DNA of 64,000 bases from Collimonas sp. OK242 (GTDB lineage: Bacteria; Pseudomonadota; Gammaproteobacteria; Burkholderiales; Burkholderiaceae_D). A program made the position numbers and the translations under genes. The DNA is taken from contig NZ_FNOR01000001.1 of NCBI RefSeq assembly GCF_900107095.1, positions 294,359-358,358 of the forward strand, read 5' to 3'. This document shows, one piece after another, positions 46,259-59,159 of this stretch. The notes beneath the pieces are model-generated. The model was not told the DNA's origin and did no database searches. It was given only the letters and a program-made list of their open reading frames with translations. The stretch's first letter is position 1, and the number at the start of each line of letters is the position of its first letter.

Positions 46259-47188
46259 ATGGATAGACTGACCAGCATGCAGATTTTCGTTCGCGTGGTC
46301 GAAAAAGGCGGATTTTCCGCCGCGGCGGAAGAGGCACGGATTTCGCCCACCATGGCGGGCAAGCACGTGCGCCAGCTGGAGGAGCAGCTCGGCGTACGCT
46401 TGCTGAATCGTACTACGCGCCGCCAAAGCCTGACCGAGATCGGCCAGCTGTATTTCGAGCGCTGCAAACAAGCCTTGCTGGAAATCGAGGCGGCTGATGC
46501 TTCGGTCAAGCAAATGCAGTTGCAGCCGCGCGGTGTGTTGCGGGTAACCGCGCCAGCCACGTTCGGCGGCCAGATGCTGACGGCTGTGGTGCGCGCGTAT
46601 CTGGAACGCTATCCCGACGTCGAAATGGACCTGTCTCTGAATGACCGGGTGGTCGATCTGGTGGAGGAGGGTTTTGACGTGGCGATACGGATCGGCGCGC
46701 TGCCCGATTCCTCGCTGGTTGCACGGCCTTTGCAGCCGTACCGGGCAATGGTGTGCGCAGCGCCGGAATACCTGGCGCGTTGCGGCACGCCGCAGACGCC
46801 GCAACAACTGGCCAACCATAATTGTCTCAGTTTCGCGCACGGCAATCGCTATAACCTGTGGCGGTTTTCACAGGCAGGCGTGCTGCACGAAATTGAAGTG
46901 CACGGCAATTTCCGCGCCAATAACGGCCTGGCGTTGCGGACCGCAGCGCTCAAGGGCATCGGCATCATCATGCAGCCGGAGGCCCTGCTGCGCGACGAAG
47001 TCTGCGCCGGGCGGTTGCAGCGCCTGCTAACCGACTATGAGTTGGAACACCGGCCGATGCACATCGTGGTGGCCTCGAACCGCAAGATGACGCCCAAGTT
47101 GAAGTCGTTTATCGAATTCGTGGTGGCGCATTTCGGCAGAGACAACCCGCCAGACGGCGCAGCACTCACAGCTTTTGTCCCCGATTAA
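46259..47188 (+). CDS. LysR-type transcriptional regulator
   Basis: 309 residues. Winged helix MDRLTSMQIFVRVVEKGGFSAAAEEARISPTM (read in two parts) and RQLEEQLGVRLLNRTTRR, then an effector domain starting PRGVLRVTAPATFG. The divergent short-chain dehydrogenase next to it is the natural target. Confidence 0.93.
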   Translation: MDRLTSMQIFVRVVEKGGFSAAAEEARISPTMAGKHVRQLEEQLGVRLLNRTTRRQSLTEIGQLYFERCKQALLEIEAADASVKQMQLQPRGVLRVTAPATFGGQMLTAVVRAYLERYPDVEMDLSLNDRVVDLVEEGFDVAIRIGALPDSSLVARPLQPYRAMVCAAPEYLARCGTPQTPQQLANHNCLSFAHGNRYNLWRFSQAGVLHEIEVHGNFRANNGLALRTAALKGIGIIMQPEALLRDEVCAGRLQRLLTDYELEHRPMHIVVASNRKMTPKLKSFIEFVVAHFGRDNPPDGAALTAFVPD

Positions 47189-47429
47189 TGCGGCGTTGGC
47201 AACCGGACGTGCGATAAGCAAGACCGTCCTGAGGGATTCCTAAGGATTAAATTATCTTAAATGCAATAGTTTATCGAGAGAACTTGCGCTTTCCCGGCCC
47301 ATCATGTTTTTTTCGCGAACCGGCAAGGTGATTTTGTCATCAGTTGGCGGGGCGGCGGACGGGGCGGCACTGTATAATGACGGCTTCTGATTTAACCCGC
47401 AGCCATGCTGCATCAACTCCCTCCACGCC

Positions 47430-51443
<4,014 letters not shown>

Positions 51444-51470
51444 TTTTTCCCGGTCCGTACAATAAGTAGT

Positions 51471-51724
51471 GTTTCAGTATGGTATGAGCTGCCGTCCGGC
51501 TCCGTGTATCCGACCTTGATGATAGGCGACCGGATTTTTACCAACCGCGTCGCCTACGATGTCAAACTGCCACCGATATCATTCTCAAGCACGTCGCCGA
51601 CCCCAAACGCGGCGACGTAGTCACATTCAGTTCGCCGAAAAACGGCGTGCGGCTGGTCAAACGGCTGATTGCCGTACCGGGTGATTTGCCGCGTCTGGAT
51701 CGTTTCGGCCCAACGATACTTTAA
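51471..51724 (+). pseudogene. Broken fragment of a signal peptidase I gene (lepB-like)
   Basis: The first frame encodes YELPSGSVYPTLMIGDRIF then TNRVAYDVKLP, which is the box around the nucleophilic serine of signal peptidase I. After 51572 the reading shifts by a small deletion into another frame that encodes TDIILKHVADPKRGDVVTFS, then KNGVRLVKRLIAVPGD, containing the general-base lysine, and stops at 51722-51724. The C-terminal part of the enzyme is missing. No start codon or ribosome binding site is evident. It is a relic, directly downstream of purL. Confidence 0.78.
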
Positions 51725-52014
51725 GTTGAATCCGCGCCGCAATTAGACGCGGTACCCGGGAAAGGCGAGCCCACACCGCGCCACGAATCCGCTAGCCATA
51801 ACCATGCGCCAGCCAGGCTGGCGTCGCAGCGGATCCAACAACTATCAACTATCAGTTATCCCGAGCGCCCTTGAATAATCGGCGCTAACAAATAATCATA
51901 TTGTGAGCCTGCTGTCTAGCTGTCAAATTTGCGATGGCGAGAGCTTGCTTGCTCGTATATCTTGGTTTAACTGACTATCCGGTCAGTCGACCATGTAGAA
52001 AAGCGAGGGTAATC

Positions 52015-52197
52015 ATGCCATTTTTTGGACCCGAACCTTTTGATACAGCAGAAGCGACTTATGTCTGGATAGGCCTTGGCGGAGCGGGTGCATTTTTTGT
52101 GGAGGTCGCAGGCCACGCCCCAAAGTACACAGGTCATATTGAGCTCTTGCGGGATAGACGTTTTGTCGGTGGAGTGAATCTGCATTGTTCTCCATGA
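52015..52197 (+). CDS. Hypothetical 60-residue protein
   Basis: Small frame beginning MPFFGPEPFDTAEATYVWIG with GAGGG six bases before the ATG. It is followed by a Gly/Ala/Phe-rich segment (GGAGAFFVEVAGHAPKYTGH) and LLRDRRFVGGVNLHCSP. I do not recognise a family. It lies 100 bp upstream of the 155-residue gene in the same direction. It may be a real gene of the accessory insert or a chance frame; the gap 51725-52014 shows nothing else. Confidence 0.4.
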   Translation: MPFFGPEPFDTAEATYVWIGLGGAGAFFVEVAGHAPKYTGHIELLRDRRFVGGVNLHCSP

Positions 52198-52297
52198 AAT
52201 TCGGGGAGCTTTTTTAATGTGTAACTGACAGGGTGTAACGACTCTGGCAGGCAGATGTGGTTTTGATATTCCTATTAATAATCAACTAAGGACTCTT

Positions 52298-52765
52298 ATG
52301 AGCAGCCCTCTTACCTTGATCATGCCTATAATCCCAGGCACTAGCTTGACTGCCATTGCAGCAACCCTGGCAGAAAGTAAAAAGGAAATTGACGATGCGC
52401 TGAAAACAATAGGCACTGTCCATTTCGCCCGCTTCCTGCTGTTGGATAGTTCAAAACCCAACCTCCAGCCAGATCTCACCGCGACAACAGCGTCAAATTC
52501 CTTGGTTCTCGGTGTCGTCACCGAATACGACGGCAATTTCAATGCGTACATCCAAGATTTCGTCTCGAAATTGGGCGGTGTGTTCGATGCGCTACTGGGG
52601 TTCGTGGTGGATGGCAAGAAGCTCATTCCGGTGGCCAACAATGTCGCCGCGTTTCAAGCCTACATCACTCTCAATGATGCCTCGCAACACATCCCGAACG
52701 CAGATCTGTATCAAGCCTATCCTCAGACTGTGCAAAAAATTCTGGCTGTGTTTCCGCCGCAATAA
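52298..52765 (+). CDS. Unknown 155-residue protein beside a DyP peroxidase
   Basis: Good ribosome binding site (AAGGA) and no membrane segment. A first strand (LTLIMPIIPGTS), a helix, the sequence TVHFARFLLLDSS, a strand SLVLGVVTEYDGNFNAYIQDFV and further helices give a ferredoxin-like beta-alpha-beta layout, reminiscent of the small heme- or peroxidase-associated domains in DyP relatives. The HFARF and YDGxxxxYIxDF patterns recur in larger peroxidase-neighbour proteins that I recall, but no family name can be given. It is likely functionally tied to the peroxidase 85 bp downstream, although a terminator separates them. Confidence 0.65.
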   Translation: MSSPLTLIMPIIPGTSLTAIAATLAESKKEIDDALKTIGTVHFARFLLLDSSKPNLQPDLTATTASNSLVLGVVTEYDGNFNAYIQDFVSKLGGVFDALLGFVVDGKKLIPVANNVAAFQAYITLNDASQHIPNADLYQAYPQTVQKILAVFPPQ

Positions 52766-52783
52766 TCGTTCGTTGCCCCTCAC

Positions 52784-52813
52784 AAGGTCTGCGTCAGTCG
52801 CAGACCTTTTTTC
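52784..52813 (+). terminator. Terminator between the 155-residue gene and the DyP gene
   Basis: 10-bp perfect stem AAGGTCTGCG/CGCAGACCTT around TCAGT, followed by a T run. It ends 37 bp before the peroxidase start, so it may attenuate read-through or mark separate transcription. Confidence 0.8.
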
Positions 52814-52849
52814 TTCTGCTTAATCGAATTTTCTATCCGGAGAGACAGC

Positions 52850-54274
52850 ATGGCCGATCCCGCGATTGACTACGACGATGTTCAAGGCACCATCCTGCGC
52901 GGTTATCGCGTAAATTTGGCACGGCACTTCATTTTGAGTATCACCAATCCGCAAGCAACCGGCAGGCTGATCGAGGCGCTGGTCGAGGGCAGTAATGGCT
53001 TGCCGAAGATCACCACGGCCAGACGCGTCATGCCCAAGCCGGACTGCTTTCTCAATCTCAGTTTTACCAGTACCGGCCTGACAGCTATGGGCCTCAGCGC
53101 ACAGCAATTGAGCAGTTTCGACGCTTCGTTCCAGCGCGGCGCCACCAGTCCCGGCAGCGCGGCTACAGTCGGCGATGTCGACTTGAGCGCACCGGAATAC
53201 TGGATAGGCGGCTTGAATAACGGCGCGCGAGTCCATGTTTTGCTGAGCTTGTGGGTGGCCGAATCCTCCTCTGTGCTGGAGACGGTTTCAGCACAGTTGC
53301 GCACCGCCTTTGGCGGCTGCATGACGGAGTTATACGCGCAAGACGCGGCCGCGCTGCCGGATAATAAGGTGCATTTCGGCTATCGCGACAGCATCGCGCA
53401 ACCGACCGTGATAGGCGCACCGCCGAGCAAACGGCAGACGCCCGACGATCAGCCTGCGGTGAAAACCGGTGAATTTTTGCTGGGCTATCAGAACGAGACC
53501 GGTGGCAGTTATTGCGTATCGCCGGTTGAGCTGTCGATCAACAGCAGCTACGCGGCTTTCCGTATCCTGGAGCAGGATGTGGCCGGATTCGACGCCATGC
53601 TGGCGCGTTATGCCTGCGAGGCTGAAATGGATACCGAAAAGCTGGCGGCGAAGATCTGCGGGCGCTGGCGCAACGGCAATCCTCTGGAATTGGCGCCGGA
53701 TAAGCAAGGCCCTGTGCTGCCGACCGAGCAATTGAATAACTTCACTTACGTCAGCAACGATGCCGCAACCGACGATACGCTGGGATTCAACTGCCCGATA
53801 GGATCGCATATCCGCCGCAGTAATCCGCGCAACGGAGCGGTGGTGGGCGCAGGCAGCACGCATCATCGCATCGTGCGTCGCGCCATGCCTTATGGGCCGG
53901 CATACGATCCGCAACATCCCGACACCGAGGCGCGTGGCCTGGTCGGCTATTTTATCAACGCCAGCGTCAGCAATCAGTTTGAATTCCTGATCAGCCAATG
54001 GAACAATTCATCGGAGTTTGTGATGGCGGCGACCGGGCCGGGTGGTTATAGTGCCGGCAATGCAGTTTTTAATATCAGCGGTGAAGATGTCTTTCTTGGT
54101 GTGAATAAGCCGAACGAGAGTTCTTTCACCTTGCCGAGAGAGGGACCCGTGGGAACCCGCAACAAGGAGCTGACGGGCTTTTCCCGGACGATCACCACAC
54201 GCGGTGGCGCTTATTGTTTTTTCCCGAGCATCAAAGGCTTGCGGTATCTGGCAGGGTTGCCGCAAACAAGCTAA
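52850..54274 (+). CDS. DyP-type heme peroxidase
   Basis: 474 residues, long for the family. The proximal heme ligand is His339 in THHRIVRRAMPYG. The distal side shows CPIGSHIRRSNPR with the conserved arginine. The GxxDG motif reads HFGYRDSIAQP: Asp180 is kept but the second glycine is serine. No signal peptide is present, so it is cytoplasmic or exported in a capsule. GGAGAG precedes the ATG. It is the main gene of the accessory insert between purL and the ppiC cluster. DyP enzymes oxidise dyes and phenolics with hydrogen peroxide. Confidence 0.9.
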   Translation: MADPAIDYDDVQGTILRGYRVNLARHFILSITNPQATGRLIEALVEGSNGLPKITTARRVMPKPDCFLNLSFTSTGLTAMGLSAQQLSSFDASFQRGATSPGSAATVGDVDLSAPEYWIGGLNNGARVHVLLSLWVAESSSVLETVSAQLRTAFGGCMTELYAQDAAALPDNKVHFGYRDSIAQPTVIGAPPSKRQTPDDQPAVKTGEFLLGYQNETGGSYCVSPVELSINSSYAAFRILEQDVAGFDAMLARYACEAEMDTEKLAAKICGRWRNGNPLELAPDKQGPVLPTEQLNNFTYVSNDAATDDTLGFNCPIGSHIRRSNPRNGAVVGAGSTHHRIVRRAMPYGPAYDPQHPDTEARGLVGYFINASVSNQFEFLISQWNNSSEFVMAATGPGGYSAGNAVFNISGEDVFLGVNKPNESSFTLPREGPVGTRNKELTGFSRTITTRGGAYCFFPSIKGLRYLAGLPQTS

Positions 54275-54378
54275 AGCGCGTTTCAGTTTGAATATTGGCA
54301 GGCGGCCGTGCCGCTGGACCCGGCCGGCATGCCCGTTCATCCGCCTGCAAATACGTGGATATCCTTTCGTTATGGCCA

Positions 54379-54418
54379 AAAAAATCCCTCCAGATAGCAA
54401 TATCTGGAGGGATTTTTC
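54379..54418. terminator. Bidirectional terminator between DyP and ppiC
   Basis: 16-bp stem AAAATCCCTCCAGATA/TATCTGGAGGGATTTT with loop GCAA and A/T tracts on both sides, placed between two convergent genes. Confidence 0.88.
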
Positions 54419-54477
54419 GCATTTCCAACATGCTGACCTGCAGCCCCTTGCGAGCGCTGCAGATTGCCGCCAAAGGT

Positions 54478-55263
54478 TTATTGCACCTTGGCTTTGGCGC
54501 GCAGATCTGCTTGGTAAGCTTGCAGCTTTTTCTGTTGCAGGGCTTCAGTGATTTGCGGTTTGACTTCAGCCAGGGTAGGGATCTTGGCGGCGCGTACTTC
54601 TTCCAGCTTGATCACGTGGTAACCGAATTGGGTCTTGACCGGTGCGTCAGTCAGTTGACCTGGTTTCAGTGCTACCAGCGCATCGGAGAAAGGCTTCACG
54701 AACGAAGCTGGTGTTGCCCAGCCCAGATCGCCGCCGTTGGCTGCCGAACCCGGATCTTTCGATTGCTTGGCCAGATCGTCAAACTTGCCGCCAGCTTTCA
54801 GCTTGGTGATGATGGCTTTGGCATCGGCTTCGTTTTCGACCAGGATGTGACGTGCGTGATATTCCTTGTCGCCAGCTTGCGCCTTGAATTTGTCGTATTC
54901 AGCCTGGATGTCGGCATCCTTGATCGGGTTCTTCTTGACGAAGTCGGCAACCAGGGCGCGGATCAGGATCGATTGGCGGGCGATGTCGGCTTGTGCCTTG
55001 ACGTCAGCGTTATTGCCCAGGCCCAGCTTGTCGGCTTCCTGAATCAATACTTCACGGTTGATCAGTTCGTCCTTGACCATGCTACGCAGTTCCGGGGTAT
55101 CAGGCTGGCCGCCTTGTGCCGACAATTGCTTGACCATCATGTCGGCGCGCGACGATGGGATAGCCTTACCGTTCACGACTGCAAGGTTTTGGGCCATAAC
55201 AGGCAATGTAGCAGCTGCAAAAAGTACCACCAGTAAACGTGAAGGTTTAAATGTCATTATCAA
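54478..55263 (-). CDS. Parvulin-type periplasmic peptidyl-prolyl isomerase
   Basis: 261 residues with a signal peptide (LLVVLFAAATLPVMAQN). N-terminal SurA-like helices, then a rotamase domain at about 130-225 with YHARHILVE, GGDLGWATPASFVKPFSDAL and QFGYHVIKLEEVR. It folds exported proteins. It closes the selO-msrB-yciB-bolA-ppiC cluster common in Burkholderiales. Confidence 0.93.
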   Translation of the reverse strand: MIMTFKPSRLLVVLFAAATLPVMAQNLAVVNGKAIPSSRADMMVKQLSAQGGQPDTPELRSMVKDELINREVLIQEADKLGLGNNADVKAQADIARQSILIRALVADFVKKNPIKDADIQAEYDKFKAQAGDKEYHARHILVENEADAKAIITKLKAGGKFDDLAKQSKDPGSAANGGDLGWATPASFVKPFSDALVALKPGQLTDAPVKTQFGYHVIKLEEVRAAKIPTLAEVKPQITEALQQKKLQAYQADLRAKAKVQ

Positions 55264-55373
55264 ATCCTAGATTGGGGAGGTTATTAATAAATTAATGCGA
55301 GGCAAAGGCAGAATAACCGAAGTGTGTTTAACGGACAATTGATTATTCTTTCAGATCGCTATGTCGCTATGTT

Positions 55374-55652
55374 TTAAGCAGTTTTAGTTTCAGATGGGGC
55401 CAATGCAGTGATCGCCAATGCATGAATTTCCGTATGCATCATATCAGCCAGGCAATCATACACCAGCCTATGCCGATTTAAACGGTTTTGCCCTTCAAAA
55501 ACTGCGCAAACTATCCGCACTTTGTAGTGTCCGCCGCCTGAGGCGGCACCGGCGTGTCCCGCATGCAGCGCCGATTCGTCCTCAACTATACATTCCAATG
55601 GCGAAAGCGCCGCTGTCAATTTGTTACGAATCGTATCAAGACGCCGGTTCAT
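55374..55652 (-). CDS. bolA: BolA-family protein
   Basis: 92 residues starting [20 protein letters not shown], then the class-II KH-like fold with a [25 protein letters not shown] segment containing the invariant RHRLVY. The start overlaps the yciB stop by ATGA; an upstream start would be inside yciB. BolA proteins bind monothiol glutaredoxins and [2Fe-2S] clusters or act as regulators. Confidence 0.9.
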   Translation of the reverse strand: MNRRLDTIRNKLTAALSPLECIVEDESALHAGHAGAASGGGHYKVRIVCAVFEGQNRLNRHRLVYDCLADMMHTEIHALAITALAPSETKTA

Positions 55653-56269
55653 TCCGGATCCTTGATGTATTTCGACAGCAGGATGCTTTGACCGATGATG
55701 AAGGCAAACATCAGCCCCATGCCGCCAAACAGCTTGAAGTTCACCCATGTGGCGGTGGGAAAATTAAACGCGATGTACAGGTTCAGGCAACCCATCACGA
55801 TGAAGAACGCGATCCAGGCAAAACCTACGCGCAGCCAGATCGGGTCGGGCAGGGTGATCTGCTGTTCCATCATGGTGCGGATCAGGTTTTTCTTGAGCAG
55901 CAGCTGGCTGACCAGCAATGCCGTCGCAAACGCCCAGTACAGGACGGTGGGTTTCCATTTGATAAAGGTTTCGTTATGGAAGTAGATGGTGGCGCCGCCA
56001 AAGACGCAGATGATGATGAAAGACACCCACAACATGGCATCGACTTTTTTCCGGCGCAGCAGCAGATAGCCGATTTGCGCTACGGTGGCGATGATCGCCA
56101 CCGCAGTCGCCAGCAGCACCGGCGCTTGCGCCGCAGTAACCACGCCGCCGGACACAAAGCCCGACAGATACTGGCTGACCAGCGCTTGCGCCGCATCAGG
56201 GCTGCCTTCGCTCCATTTGAAGATGCCGAAGAAAAGGATTACCGGGAACAGGTCGAACAGGAACTTCAT
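55649..56269 (-). CDS. yciB: Septation protein A, inner-membrane YciB
   Basis: 206 residues with about five membrane segments. The sequence [19 protein letters not shown] and the internal [14 protein letters not shown] and [15 protein letters not shown] are the family hallmarks. It affects cell division and envelope integrity. Overlaps bolA by ATGA. Confidence 0.94.
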   Translation of the reverse strand: MKFLFDLFPVILFFGIFKWSEGSPDAAQALVSQYLSGFVSGGVVTAAQAPVLLATAVAIIATVAQIGYLLLRRKKVDAMLWVSFIIICVFGGATIYFHNETFIKWKPTVLYWAFATALLVSQLLLKKNLIRTMMEQQITLPDPIWLRVGFAWIAFFIVMGCLNLYIAFNFPTATWVNFKLFGGMGLMFAFIIGQSILLSKYIKDPE

Positions 56270-56360
56270 GTGTTTGGTTTGCTTTCAGTCAGAATAACTA
56301 ATTGATGGTTAAATTTAAATCCGGGTCGAATCGTAAAATCAGTGCAGCAGCCTCGCTGCT

Positions 56361-56762
56361 TCAGCCAGCCGTATCAAAACGCAGCGAAGCCGAATTGATG
56401 CAGTAGCGCAAACCGGTTGGCGGCGGTCCGTCCGGGAATACATGGCCCAGATGGGCGTCGCACACCTTGCATAAAATTTCAGTGCGCATCATGCCATGAG
56501 TACGGTCGACGCGCTCTTCGACATTGTCGGGATTGATGGCTTTGAAATAACTCGGCCAGCCGCAGCCGGAATCGAACTTGGCGTCCGATTCGAACAAGGG
56601 TGTATTGCAGCACACGCAGGTATAAATGCCGTGTTCGTGATGATCCCAGAAGCGCCCGGTAAACGCCCGTTCGGTAGCGGCGTGACGAGTCACCTCATAT
56701 TCCATCGGCTCCAGTTCGGCGCGCCATTCGGCATCGGTTTTAATGACTTTGCTGCTGCTCAT
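56361..56762 (-). CDS. msrB: Peptide-methionine (R)-S-oxide reductase
   Basis: 133 residues. Two CxxC zinc pairs (CVCC and CKVC), the motif GCGWPSYF, and the catalytic cysteine in [13 protein letters not shown]. It repairs R-methionine sulfoxide with thioredoxin. It starts 15 bp downstream of the selO stop, so the two should be co-transcribed. Confidence 0.95.
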   Translation of the reverse strand: MSSSKVIKTDAEWRAELEPMEYEVTRHAATERAFTGRFWDHHEHGIYTCVCCNTPLFESDAKFDSGCGWPSYFKAINPDNVEERVDRTHGMMRTEILCKVCDAHLGHVFPDGPPPTGLRYCINSASLRFDTAG

Positions 56763-56777
56763 GGTGTTAATTCCAAT

Positions 56778-58274
56778 CTACGACGAACAACTGACTTCCA
56801 GTCCGCTTGCCCAATCCGGAGGCAATTCTGCGTACTGCGCATGTTGCGGTTGCTCGTCAAACGGGTTTTCAAGTATTTGCTGCAATTTCCGGACTTCCGA
56901 GAAGTCTTTATTCTGAGCGTGTTCGATTGCGGTGTGCGCCAAATAGTTTCGCAATACATATTTGGGGTTGCTTGCATCCATTGCAAGCTTACGGTTGCCA
57001 TCCTGGCTATTTTCCAGTTTCAGGCGAGTCCGGTATTGTAACGCCCATGCGTCAAATGCCGCGCGGTCTATGAACAGATCGCGCAGGGTGGTGTCGCTGT
57101 CGACGTCGTCCAGGCGCAAGTTGCCGAGCCGGCGGAAAAACAGGGTGAAATCGACATGGCTAGCCTGCATCAGGGTGAACATGGCGTCCAGCAACTTGTC
57201 GTCGTCTGCCTGGCGCGATACCAGGCCCAGCTTGGCATGCAGCAATTCATCCAGTTTTGCGCCGTACAGGGCCTGGTAATTGCTGAGCGCGGCTTCGGTC
57301 GCCTCGACGCTGCCGATCAGCGGCAGCAAAGCCTGGCCCAGGGCAAAGCAGTTCCAATGGCCGATCTGCGGCTGCTGATTGTAGGCATACCGGCCTTGCT
57401 GGTCGGTATGGTTGCAGATATGGCGCGGATCGTAAGCTTCCATGAAGCCGAACGGGCCGTAATCCAAGGTCAGCCCGAGGATAGACATATTGTCGGTATT
57501 CATCACGCCGTGCATGAAGCCGACTGCCTGCCATTGCGCCATCAGATGCGCGGTGCGGCGCGTCACTTCGGCCAGCAGCGCCTGATAGGGATTCTCTGCC
57601 GCCTGCAGTTCAGGATAAAAGCCGGCGATAACGTGGTCAGCCAAGGTCTTCAGCGCTTCCGGCTGATTGTTGTAATACCAATGTTCGAACGAGCCGAAAC
57701 GCACAAAGCTGGGCGCCATGCGCGTCACCACCGCCGTGGTTTCCGGCCGTTCGCGCATCGCCAGCTGATCGGAGCCGATCACCGCCAGCGCACGCGAAGT
57801 AGGAATGCCGAGCGCCGCCATCGCTTCCGAGCACAGGTATTCACGGATCGACGAGCGCAGCACGGCACGGCCGTCGCCCATGCGCGAATAGGGCGTGGCG
57901 CCGGCTCCCTTGAGCTGCAACTCCAGCCGGCCGCCATCGGCAGCCGCCACATCGCCCAGCAGAATGGCGCGGCCATCGCCCAGTTGTCCGGCCCAGACGC
58001 CGAACTGATGGCCGGAATACACCGCTGCCAATGGCTGAGAGTCGTCGGCGCCGCGGTTGCCGGCCAGCGTCTGGATGAAATCGTCGTTGCCGAACGCCGC
58101 CGGCGCCAGCCCGATCAGCTGTGCCGCCTGCGTGCTGGCCGCAACCAGGTACGGCGCTGGAAGCGGTGTCGGCGTCAGCTTGGTGTAAAAGGCTGCGGGC
58201 AAGCTCGCGAACGCGTTGGAGAAACGCAGATGATCGAGCGCGGGTGCCGCGGGAAAAGCCAAACGGTGGTTCAT
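56778..58274 (-). CDS. selO: Protein adenylyltransferase SelO
   Basis: 498 residues of the YdiU/UPF0061 family. The nucleotide site includes [19 protein letters not shown], then [13 protein letters not shown], and the catalytic-loop equivalents [12 protein letters not shown] and [12 protein letters not shown]. The C-terminus SCSS keeps the conserved cysteine that forms the redox disulfide. SelO AMPylates proteins in redox homeostasis. First gene of the selO-msrB-yciB-bolA-ppiC series. Confidence 0.94.
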   Translation of the reverse strand: MNHRLAFPAAPALDHLRFSNAFASLPAAFYTKLTPTPLPAPYLVAASTQAAQLIGLAPAAFGNDDFIQTLAGNRGADDSQPLAAVYSGHQFGVWAGQLGDGRAILLGDVAAADGGRLELQLKGAGATPYSRMGDGRAVLRSSIREYLCSEAMAALGIPTSRALAVIGSDQLAMRERPETTAVVTRMAPSFVRFGSFEHWYYNNQPEALKTLADHVIAGFYPELQAAENPYQALLAEVTRRTAHLMAQWQAVGFMHGVMNTDNMSILGLTLDYGPFGFMEAYDPRHICNHTDQQGRYAYNQQPQIGHWNCFALGQALLPLIGSVEATEAALSNYQALYGAKLDELLHAKLGLVSRQADDDKLLDAMFTLMQASHVDFTLFFRRLGNLRLDDVDSDTTLRDLFIDRAAFDAWALQYRTRLKLENSQDGNRKLAMDASNPKYVLRNYLAHTAIEHAQNKDFSEVRKLQQILENPFDEQPQHAQYAELPPDWASGLEVSCSS

Positions 58275-58367
58275 GACAGCGTTGATCCTGTGTGCAATAT
58301 GACGGGAAGCCTCAAGTATCGCACGGCTACGCTATCCATGAACGGCGCGAGCTTGCTGCAGCCGGAC

Positions 58368-58988
58368 CTACTCTTCCGCGCCGAAAGCCCGGGCAGCCAG
58401 GGTCCGTGCATGATCGCGGATATCGATCTGCCATGGCTCGCTCAACTCCGCAAAGCGCAGCCGATCGCCGGCAAAAAAAGCACGTGTAGCTTCTTCAAAG
58501 TCGGCTTGGTTGCCGGCCATTGCAGACATGAAGCGATATGCAGATTCTTGCGCCAGGCGTATCTGGTCGCGTTCTTCGTTACGGCGCTTAGCCTCTTCAA
58601 CCAATTTGCGCAGCGCTACCGATGCGCCGCCGGATTGCAGGTTGAGCCAGTCCCAATGGCGCGGCAGCAGGGTCACTTCGCGGCCGATGACGCCCAGTTT
58701 CGGCCGGCCGGGGCCGCGCGCCGTCTGCGGGTCGTCGGCGGCTGTTTCCATGGTGGCCACACTGGTCCCGCTGAGGGACAGCCGTTGCAACACTTGTTCA
58801 GCGCTGCCGCGGAAGTCGATTTCGACCTGTTCGCTGGTGATGTCGTCGAAGATCAGGATGGCGGCGGAGTCGTTCCTGTCGATCAGTTCCTTGACTTTCA
58901 ACGCCACCAGCGCCAGTTGCCCGGAAGCGATGCGGTTGGCGCCGGCAAAGGCGATGACGGGGTGCGGATTGATGGTATTGGCATTCAT
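58368..58988 (-). CDS. DUF2239-family protein, candidate ribbon-helix-helix regulator
   Basis: 206 residues of the uncharacterised DUF2239 family. A central basic segment GPGRPKLGVIGREVTLLP followed by RHWDWLNLQSGGASVALRK and LVEEAKRRN looks like a beta-strand and two helices, the shape of a ribbon-helix-helix DNA-binding module (residues about 90-140). The first 80 residues include an AILIFDDITSEQVEIDF strand region of unknown role. Three TTACC-type palindromes lie just upstream, as expected for autoregulation. The assignment as regulator is my inference. Confidence 0.72.
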   Translation of the reverse strand: MNANTINPHPVIAFAGANRIASGQLALVALKVKELIDRNDSAAILIFDDITSEQVEIDFRGSAEQVLQRLSLSGTSVATMETAADDPQTARGPGRPKLGVIGREVTLLPRHWDWLNLQSGGASVALRKLVEEAKRRNEERDQIRLAQESAYRFMSAMAGNQADFEEATRAFFAGDRLRFAELSEPWQIDIRDHARTLAARAFGAEE

Positions 58989-59023
58989 CTCGGATGGTTT
59001 TCGTGAGTTGTGTAGATGAGTCG

Positions 59024-59106
59024 ATATTACCCGGGTTTAATTGCTGTGTCAATATTACCTTGGTAAAAATACGACATCCTTGCCGAACGAACCGGTAAAA
59101 TACCGG
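59024..59106. promoter_or_regulatory. Cluster of three TTACC/GGTAA palindromes between DUF2239 and livH
   Basis: ATATTACCCGGGTTTAA (59024-59040), ATATTACCTTGGTAAAAATA (59052-59071) and CCGGTAAAATACCGG (59092-59106). The first two start 28 bp apart and share ATATTACC; the third is a perfect 6-bp inverted repeat with a 3-bp centre. All carry TTACC or GGTA half-sites. Confidence 0.65.
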
Positions 59107-59159
59107 ACTAGCTGTCATCATCGCCTGTCATCACATTAAATATCGCTAATAGACGCTCA

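Noticed and set aside
47334..47378. Possible purL promoter (TTGTCA and TATAAT)
   Set aside because: The spacer between these hexamers is 33 bp, far outside the normal range. Only the TATAAT box remains plausible.
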